Shown piece after piece: positions 5,909 to 10,150 of a DNA stretch of 10,150 nt. Source of the DNA: Corynebacterium sp. (GTDB lineage Bacteria > Actinomycetota > Actinomycetes > Mycobacteriales > Mycobacteriaceae); NCBI RefSeq assembly GCF_030530965.1, contig NZ_JAUMTY010000064.1:1-10150 (forward strand), in the 5' to 3' direction. Every line of letters begins with the position of its first letter. The stretch's first letter is position 1. A program made the translations under genes and the position numbers. The notes beneath the pieces are model-generated. The model worked only from the letters and a program-made list of their open reading frames with translations, searched no databases and was not told the origin of the DNA.

Positions 5909-7138
5909 ATGAAGAAGTTTGTGTGCGCCCCGAGCGGCTCGGGGATGAGCGAAGAGGCGTGGGCCCTCGCGGAGGACACGGGAGCCGCGTGGGTGGGCAA
6001 TGATGCGGCAGCCCACATCACGTTGCTGCGGAGCACGGTGGAGCAGGAGCTCGCGTTCGGCATGGAGCAGATGGGTGTGCCCGTGCCGGACATGCGCGCG
6101 CGGATCCAGGATGTTGCTGGTCAATGGGGGTTGTCGACGCTCCTCCAGCGCGATCCATCCAAATTGTCGACGGGTCAGACGCGCCGGGTGGCCATCGCGT
6201 CCGCCCTCTTACGTAATCCTGACAATCTGGTGTTGGATTGCCCATTGGACGGATGTGACATGGATGCGACGCGCGCATTGGTGCAGGTCGTGGATAGTTT
6301 TCCGGGCGACGTCACCATTTTCGACCGCACATGGAACCACTTAGCTGACCTGTGCGACGTTGAGTCGCGTTATCCCGAGGACGTCGGGCTGAATCCCGTT
6401 GCGGGGGCGAAATATGACTCGCCGGTCGAGTTGAGCCAAACTCCCGACGACGACTCCGCTGGCGGCTCCGACGCCGAATCCGCTGATTCCGCCTATGCTC
6501 CCTCGCCTGTTCTGGTGATCAACGACCTCGTGGTCGAGCGCCACGCTTTTACGCTGGGGCCTTTGTCGGCGGGCATCCCGCGCGGGATTACTCACATCGC
6601 GGGGCCGAACGGTACGGGGAAAACCACGCTTCTCCTCGCTTTGGCAGATTTGATTGAGCACAGTGGTGGATCGCAGCAAGTCGTCGGGCCGGATGACGCC
6701 GCCAGCCAACCCCACCCCCTCCGCTACGGCTGGGCCCCCACATCAATGGACACATCGTTCTCGGCGAAAACAGTGAGGGACGAGATCGCGATCGGCTCCA
6801 CTCTCCGCAACGCCGACGCGCTGATCGAGTATTGCGGCCTGCAGGATGTCGCGGGCGTTCACCCGCTGGACGTAGCGTCGTCGGCAAGAAGAATTGTGTC
6901 GGTGGCCTGCGCGCTAGCCCGCGGCCCGGAGTTCCTTTTCCTGGACGAGCCCACCGTTGGCCTGGATGTTTATGGGTATCGCACCTTGGAGCGGATCATG
7001 CGCGGGTTCGTCGCCGGCGAGATCCATGATGTGCTGCGCTCGCACGGCGGCAGCACATTAGGCGAGCCTAAATCGGTGGTGTGGACGTGCCACAACGGCC
7101 CGTATTCCGAGCTTTCGGACTATCGGCTGGTACTCTGA
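5909..7138 (+). CDS. ECF transporter fused double ATPase with complementary degenerate halves
   Basis: Two ABC ATPase domains in one 409-residue chain, replacing the usual EcfA/EcfA' pair of about 280 residues each. Domain 1 (about 1-155) lacks a working Walker A: only APSGSGMS (7-14), with Met for the P-loop Lys. It keeps the signature LSTGQ (86-90), but its Walker B reads LDCPLDGCD (109-117) with Cys for the catalytic Glu, and Arg replaces the switch His. An acidic Ser/Ala-rich linker spans about 177-200. Domain 2 has a full Walker A GPNGTGKTT (232-240), Walker B with Glu LDEPTVGLD (345-353) and switch H395, but its signature is decayed to VASSARR (322-328), and neither Q-loop has its Gln. 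Paired across the dimer, these motifs make one complete and one dead ATP site. ATG 5909 is preceded by an in-frame TAA at 5894, so the N-terminus is not simply mis-called. It energises the S and T components. Confidence 0.88.
   Translation: MKKFVCAPSGSGMSEEAWALAEDTGAAWVGNDAAAHITLLRSTVEQELAFGMEQMGVPVPDMRARIQDVAGQWGLSTLLQRDPSKLSTGQTRRVAIASALLRNPDNLVLDCPLDGCDMDATRALVQVVDSFPGDVTIFDRTWNHLADLCDVESRYPEDVGLNPVAGAKYDSPVELSQTPDDDSAGGSDAESADSAYAPSPVLVINDLVVERHAFTLGPLSAGIPRGITHIAGPNGTGKTTLLLALADLIEHSGGSQQVVGPDDAASQPHPLRYGWAPTSMDTSFSAKTVRDEIAIGSTLRNADALIEYCGLQDVAGVHPLDVASSARRIVSVACALARGPEFLFLDEPTVGLDVYGYRTLERIMRGFVAGEIHDVLRSHGGSTLGEPKSVVWTCHNGPYSELSDYRLVL
7128..7136 (+). promoter_or_regulatory. purT: Extended -10 for a leaderless purT transcript
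   Basis: TGGTACTCT, an extended -10 (TG-n-TACTCT), lies at the very end of the ATPase gene. Seven bases separate it from GTG 7144, the distance at which transcription would begin on the start codon itself. purT has no evident Shine-Dalgarno, which fits leaderless translation, common in actinobacteria. A -35 is weak or absent. Confidence 0.45.
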
Positions 7139-7143
7139 CCAGC

Positions 7144-8403
7144 GTGTACACACCAGATGCAATCGGAACGCCCCTGTCCCCCAGCGCGACCAAGGTCATG
7201 TTGCTTGGTTCGGGGGAGTTGGGCAAAGAGGTCGCAATAGCTTTCCAGCGTTTGGGGGTGGAAGTTCACGCGGTCGATCGGTATGACGGCGCGCCTGCTC
7301 ATCACGTGGCGCAGTTTCACTATGTCATCGACATGACGGACCCGGATGCCATTAAAAACCTTGTCGACGACGTTCGCCCGGATTTCATTGTGCCGGAGAT
7401 CGAGGCGATCGCGACGGACGCGCTCCGCGATTTGGAGTCGGACTACACGGTGATCCCCACGGCCGAGGCGACGCGCGTCACGATGAACCGCGAGGAAGTT
7501 CGTCGGTTAGCGGGGGAAGATCTTGGCTTGCCGACGAGTGGCTACGCGTTCGCATCGACCCGCGACGAGTTCGACGACGCCGTGGATGCCATGGGTTTCC
7601 CGTGCGTGGTGAAGCCGGTGATGAGTTCCTCCGGCAAGGGGCAGAGCGTGCTCAACGGTCCGGAGGACCTCGACGAGGCGTGGGATTACGCGATGAGCGG
7701 CGCCCGCGTGAATCAGGCCCGCGTGATCGTCGAGCAGTTCGTTGATTTCGATTATGAGATCACGCTGCTGACGGTGCGCGCGGTGGACCCCTCGACGGGC
7801 AAGGTGGCCACGTGGTTCTGCGAGCCGGTGGGGCATCGTCAGCATTCCGGCGATTATGTGGAGTCGTGGCAGCCCGCGCCGATGAGCGACGCGGCCGCGG
7901 AGAATGCACGGTCCATCGCGGCGCGCGTGACCAACGCTTTGGGTGGGCGCGGCGTCTTCGGTGTCGAGCTGTTCGTCAAGGGCGACGATGTGTATTTCTC
8001 CGAGGTCAGCCCGCGGCCGCATGATACGGGCATGGTGACGATGGGGACTCAGCGCCTGTCGGAGTTTGAGCTGCATGCCCGGGCGATTTTGGGATTGCCT
8101 GTCGACGTCACGCTGGTGTCGCCGGGTGCGTCTGCCGTGATTTACGGTGGCGTGAGGGGCGACGGCGTGGCCTTTTCGGGGGTGAAGGAGGCCCTGGCTG
8201 TGCCGGAGACTGACCTGCGGCTCTTTGGCAAGCCCGAGGCTTTTCCTCATCGACGGATGGGCGTTGTGACCGCGACTGCCGAGGATATTGAGACTGCGCG
8301 GTCACGGGCGACGCAAGCGGCATCCACGGTGCATCCTTTCGTGCCTGAGGCGGAGGATGGCTGGGGTGATAGCTCGCGCGGGGCTGAGGACCGTGGGGAG
8401 TGA
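7144..8403 (+). CDS. purT: Formate-dependent GAR transformylase PurT
   Basis: Catalyses formate + ATP + 5'-phosphoribosylglycinamide to formyl-GAR, ADP and phosphate: the folate-independent third step of purine synthesis, in the cytoplasm. It is an ATP-grasp enzyme, close to Escherichia coli PurT throughout. The N-terminal domain has IGTPLSPSATKVMLLGSGEL (7-26), AVDRY and VPEIEAIATDAL. The ATP-grasp part has KPVMSSSGKGQ (157-167), CEPVGHRQHSGDY and EVSPRPHDTGMVT (287-299), and the last domain has LRLFGKPEAFPHRRMGV. GTG 7144 is chosen because residues from there align with the family start; an in-frame ATG at 7081 would only add 21 residues read through the ATPase gene. The 419 residues exceed the usual 392-400 by an acidic C-terminal tail. 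The gene begins five bases after the ATPase stop, so it may be both read through from the transporter operon and driven by its own promoter. Confidence 0.96.
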   Translation: MYTPDAIGTPLSPSATKVMLLGSGELGKEVAIAFQRLGVEVHAVDRYDGAPAHHVAQFHYVIDMTDPDAIKNLVDDVRPDFIVPEIEAIATDALRDLESDYTVIPTAEATRVTMNREEVRRLAGEDLGLPTSGYAFASTRDEFDDAVDAMGFPCVVKPVMSSSGKGQSVLNGPEDLDEAWDYAMSGARVNQARVIVEQFVDFDYEITLLTVRAVDPSTGKVATWFCEPVGHRQHSGDYVESWQPAPMSDAAAENARSIAARVTNALGGRGVFGVELFVKGDDVYFSEVSPRPHDTGMVTMGTQRLSEFELHARAILGLPVDVTLVSPGASAVIYGGVRGDGVAFSGVKEALAVPETDLRLFGKPEAFPHRRMGVVTATAEDIETARSRATQAASTVHPFVPEAEDGWGDSSRGAEDRGE

Positions 8404-8417
8404 GAGGCTGGACGTTG

Positions 8418-8453
8418 AGCCGCAGCCGGCCATGAGCTGGCGGCTTAGTCTTT
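8418..8453 (+). terminator. Probable terminator after purT
   Basis: AGCCGCAGC (8418-8426) pairs with GCT-G-GCGGCT (8436-8445) with one bulged G and a nine-base loop, and TTAGTCTTT follows. The stem is strong, but the T-run is interrupted, so efficiency is uncertain. Its place, 14 bases after the purT stop, suits the end of the transporter-purT transcript. Confidence 0.55.
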
Positions 8454-8517
8454 GACGAGCCCGCCGTCGGCAAGTCCCTCCTGGGCTGTTACGTGTTTGT
8501 TACGGTCCCAAATTCTA

Positions 8518-8544
8518 TTGTCGCGATAGATCTATATCTATAGA
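8518..8544 (+). promoter_or_regulatory. Promoter with overlapping inverted repeat for the small membrane gene
   Basis: TTGTCG (8518-8523) and TATAGA (8539-8544) are 15 bases apart and could serve as -35 and -10. Between and over them lies a perfect inverted repeat, ATAGAT-CTAT-ATCTAT (8526-8541), well placed to act as an operator. Shine-Dalgarno AAGGAGG follows at 8565-8571, before GTG 8579. Confidence 0.45.
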
Positions 8545-8578
8545 GTGGACCTAACGTAAATAACAAGGAGGGATTTCG

Positions 8579-8794
8579 GTGGGCGAGAAACTTCGGCAGT
8601 TCTTTGGCGTCCCCAGTTTGAGTGCGTTTTTTACCATCATTATTGGGTGCGTGGCGGTGGCGGTCCTCATGACGACGGTCTTGGAGGGCAAAAGTGCGAT
8701 TTTTAAAATCATAGTTTTTGCGGCTCTTCTCCTGGTGAGTCGTGGTGTGGGGGAGCTAGTCCGCTATTTTCAGAAAAATCGAGAGCAAGGGTAA
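8579..8794 (+). CDS. Small two-helix membrane protein, function unknown
   Basis: A 71-residue protein with two predicted membrane helices, about residues 13-35 and 40-58, joined by a short EGKS turn, so both ends face the same side. The N-terminus (MGEKLRQFFG) and the C-terminal tail (RYFQKNREQG) are basic, which suggests a cytoplasmic location for both. I do not recognise a family. The case for a real gene is a strong Shine-Dalgarno (AAGGAGG, 8565-8571, seven bases before GTG), a promoter-like element just upstream and a protein-like helix pattern. Base composition is lower in G+C than purT (about 50% in a hand-counted 60-base block). It converges with the lipoprotein gene, the two stops being only six bases apart. 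Confidence 0.7.
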   Translation: MGEKLRQFFGVPSLSAFFTIIIGCVAVAVLMTTVLEGKSAIFKIIVFAALLLVSRGVGELVRYFQKNREQG

Positions 8795-8800
8795 CGATTG

Positions 8801-9325
8801 CTACTCCACCAGTATTTTGCACTCCTGGGATTCCCCATCTTTATGTTCAATTTTTACGCCGATATAGCTGATATCGGCATTGGCAACTCCGGTGACGAAA
8901 AGTGGTCCCTCACCTGTTTTCCCTGCTGAAAAGCCACTGTCAGTCTGTTTTATTTTATTTCCATTAATGTCGTAAAACTTCATCGCTACCTGGTCACCGG
9001 GTAGGCCGTGGTAGTGCGTCTCCGCTGTGTTTTTCTCGTGATTGATATCGATGACGTCGGGGTTGCACGTCCCATCACTATTAACAAAATGCCCGGTGGA
9101 AGGCTGTGTCGAATTCGAAGGTGTAGGGCTCGAACTATCGGAATGTGACTCTTCGTTAGACGATTGCTCTGCGCTTGTTGTTGAAATAGCGCTTTCCGCC
9201 TTCTCGCTATTCGATGAATCTGACGACGAAGAGCATCCGCTGAGCATAGTTGCAGCGGCAACAGCGATGAATAAAGAAGTTACTGCACCACGTTGACGCG
9301 GAGAAAGTTTCTTTACGTACACCAT
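8801..9325 (-). CDS. Secreted lipoprotein, function unknown
   Basis: A 174-residue lipoprotein anchored outside the cell membrane. The signal peptide has a basic start (KKLSPRQR), a hydrophobic core to residue 27 and a lipobox LSGC with the lipidated Cys at 31. A Ser/Glu/Thr/Pro-rich spacer of about 45 residues follows. The folded part, about 79-174, contains GTCNPDVIDIN, HYHGLPGDQV and KFYDINGNKI, and has two Cys (C87 and C169) that could form a disulfide linking its two ends. I recognise no family or function. ATG 9325 places the basic region correctly, though its Shine-Dalgarno is weak. G+C is low for the window (38-53% in hand-counted 60-base blocks), which hints at acquired DNA. Confidence 0.85.
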   Translation of the reverse strand: MVYVKKLSPRQRGAVTSLFIAVAAATMLSGCSSSSDSSNSEKAESAISTTSAEQSSNEESHSDSSSPTPSNSTQPSTGHFVNSDGTCNPDVIDINHEKNTAETHYHGLPGDQVAMKFYDINGNKIKQTDSGFSAGKTGEGPLFVTGVANADISYIGVKIEHKDGESQECKILVE

Positions 9326-9408
9326 TTCATCACCATGCTCACGTTGACTGATATTGCGACGTGTTTTCTTCAGCCCCCTCCGAACATCTCCACCGTCAAC
9401 CCAAAGCG

Positions 9409-9422
9409 TTATCGAAAGATAA
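9409..9422. other. Small perfect hairpin TTATC-GAAA-GATAA upstream of the lipoprotein
   Basis: TTATC (9409-9413) and GATAA (9418-9422) form a perfect five-base inverted repeat around GAAA, about 85 bases upstream of the minus-strand lipoprotein start. It could be an operator. I found no convincing -35/-10 pair for that gene. The rest of 9326-9590 shows no gene or known element. Confidence 0.3.
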
Positions 9423-9591
9423 GAATTGGGAAGGTCTGGCTACATTCAAGACTACCCAGATTTGCTTCATTATTCTGATAAGCATTGTGCAGGTTATGTA
9501 CTCCCCGGCAGCGTATGCACCGACCAGGATATGATCGCCACCCCCGAACCAGCGATTCCCATCGACGCCCTCGCGGTCCTCCACCGGGGAA

Positions 9592-9597
9592 TATAAT
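9592..9597 (+). promoter_or_regulatory. Promoter -10 (TATAAT) for the thiO transcript
   Basis: A perfect TATAAT with no good -35 at 16-18 bases. Transcription would start near 9604, just before a hairpin GGATAC (9608-9613) with GTATCC (9621-9626), giving a leader of about 167 nt that contains the whole TPP riboswitch. Confidence 0.55.
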
Positions 9598-9678
9598 CGG
9601 GTGACGTGGATACACACGCGGTATCCGCCGAAAACACACGGACACTAACCGTCGAAAACTGAACATCGACATCGTCGA

Positions 9679-9767
9679 CCTACGGGAGCCCAGTGATGTG
9701 GGCTGAGAGGGCGGGCATCCCCGCCGACCGTAAACCTGATGCGGATAATGCCGCCGGAGGGAAGGAG
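9679..9767 (+). promoter_or_regulatory. TPP (thiamine pyrophosphate) riboswitch, THI element
   Basis: The aptamer core is clear: CTGAGA at 9703-9708, ACCTGAT at 9734-9740, GCGG-ATAATG-CCGC at 9741-9754 and GGAGGGA at 9756-9762. Helices seen are AGCCC/GGGCT (9687-9691 and 9700-9704) and the variable arm GGCGGG-CATC-CCCGCC (9710-9725). The closing helix seems short, CCT (9679-9681) with AGG (9763-9765). The Shine-Dalgarno AAGGAG (9762-9767) overlaps the closing helix, and the start codon is three bases further on. Ligand binding should therefore hide the ribosome site and reduce thiO translation when thiamine pyrophosphate is plentiful. Confidence 0.93.
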
Positions 9768-9770
9768 CCT

Positions 9771-10150
9771 ATGTCCCGGCACATCACTATTATCGGCGCT
9801 GGTCTTGTGGGGCTGGCCACCGCGTTTGAACTGACTGAGCTCGATCCGGAGTGCTCGGTATCGATTCTCGATCCTGCTCCGCTCTCGGGGGCGAGCCACC
9901 ACGCCGCGGGCATGTTAGCCCCGGCCGCAGAGATGCAGTATCAGCAGGACGCGTTGGTCCCCCTCATGCGTCAATCCGCGCTGTGGTACCCGAGTCTGGT
10001 CCGACGCGTCGCTCTGGCCGCTCATTCTGACCCCGACGATCCCCACGCGACGGGTTTCCGTCGGGACGGAACCTACGTCGTCGCCGCCGATTCTGCCGAT
10101 CGGGTGCACCTGGCCGAGACGCGAGATTTCCAGGAATCGTTCGGCATGAA
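9771..10150 (+). CDS. thiO: Glycine oxidase ThiO, 5' part (runs off window)
   Basis: FAD-dependent oxidase that converts glycine to iminoacetate for the thiazole ring of thiamine. The first 126 residues are in the window. They show the FAD-binding fold: IIGAGLVGLATAF with GxGxxG at G9-G14, an acidic residue at the end of strand two (D34), and the family motif ASHHAAGMLAPAAE (41-54), which contacts the flavin. ATG 9771 directly follows a TPP riboswitch, whose Shine-Dalgarno serves this gene. Both the motif set and the riboswitch favour ThiO over other amino-acid oxidases. Further thiamine genes, such as thiS and thiG, are often next, but they lie outside the window. Confidence 0.92.
   Translation, partial: MSRHITIIGAGLVGLATAFELTELDPECSVSILDPAPLSGASHHAAGMLAPAAEMQYQQDALVPLMRQSALWYPSLVRRVALAAHSDPDDPHATGFRRDGTYVVAADSADRVHLAETRDFQESFGM

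Noticed and set aside
5909..7138. Pseudogene call for the ECF ATPase because of missing motifs
   Set aside because: The frame is open over 409 codons, the losses are complementary rather than random, and the S and T genes are intact.
7081..7143. purT start at ATG 7081
   Set aside because: The extra 21 residues are read through the end of the ATPase gene in another frame and do not resemble PurT; alignment starts at GTG 7144.
7507..8250. 247-codon minus-strand open frame opposite purT
   Set aside because: Rich in Arg, His and Leu as expected from antisense of a GC-rich gene; purT is certain on the other strand.

Overview
The window looks like a piece of a high-GC actinobacterial chromosome (Actinomycetota, plausibly a corynebacterium or close relative; the species cannot be fixed from this sequence). 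Pointers are the G/C-ending codons, frequent GTG starts, a probable leaderless gene, a short UvrA-like ABC protein of the type common in actinobacteria, and a TPP riboswitch ahead of thiO. No tRNA, rRNA, insertion sequence or CRISPR array was seen.

Layout, left to right. A nucleoside hydrolase gene (31-1008) is followed by a 227-base gap holding an 11-bp inverted repeat that encloses a small hairpin. Next is a UvrA-like tandem ABC ATPase (1236-3698) without the UvrB-binding domain. A 307-base gap (3699-4005) with several stacked hairpins then leads into an ECF-type vitamin/nutrient transporter: S component (4006-4830), T component (5221-5856) and a fused double ATPase (5909-7138). The 390-base gap between S and T carries four copies of a 21-bp motif, two on each strand, arranged as a 125-bp dyad. 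The T gene seems to begin at an ATC codon behind a perfect Shine-Dalgarno. purT (7144-8403) starts five bases after the ATPase stop, probably as a leaderless transcript from an extended -10 inside the ATPase gene.

After a probable terminator comes a lower-GC, accessory-looking pair of convergent genes: a 71-residue two-helix membrane protein (8579-8794) and a 174-residue lipoprotein on the minus strand (8801-9325). The last part has a TATAAT promoter, a TPP riboswitch (about 9679-9767) and the 5' part of thiO (9771 to the window end).

How the genes may fit together. PurT makes formyl-GAR in purine synthesis, a nucleoside hydrolase releases bases from nucleosides, and thiamine synthesis branches from the purine pathway. 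The ECF importer sits between them, so a nucleoside, base or thiamine-related substrate is a reasonable guess, but nothing in the sequence identifies the ligand. The most unusual molecular feature is the ECF ATPase: its two halves have decayed in complementary ways, so that the motifs still present build one complete ATP site and one degenerate site within one chain.
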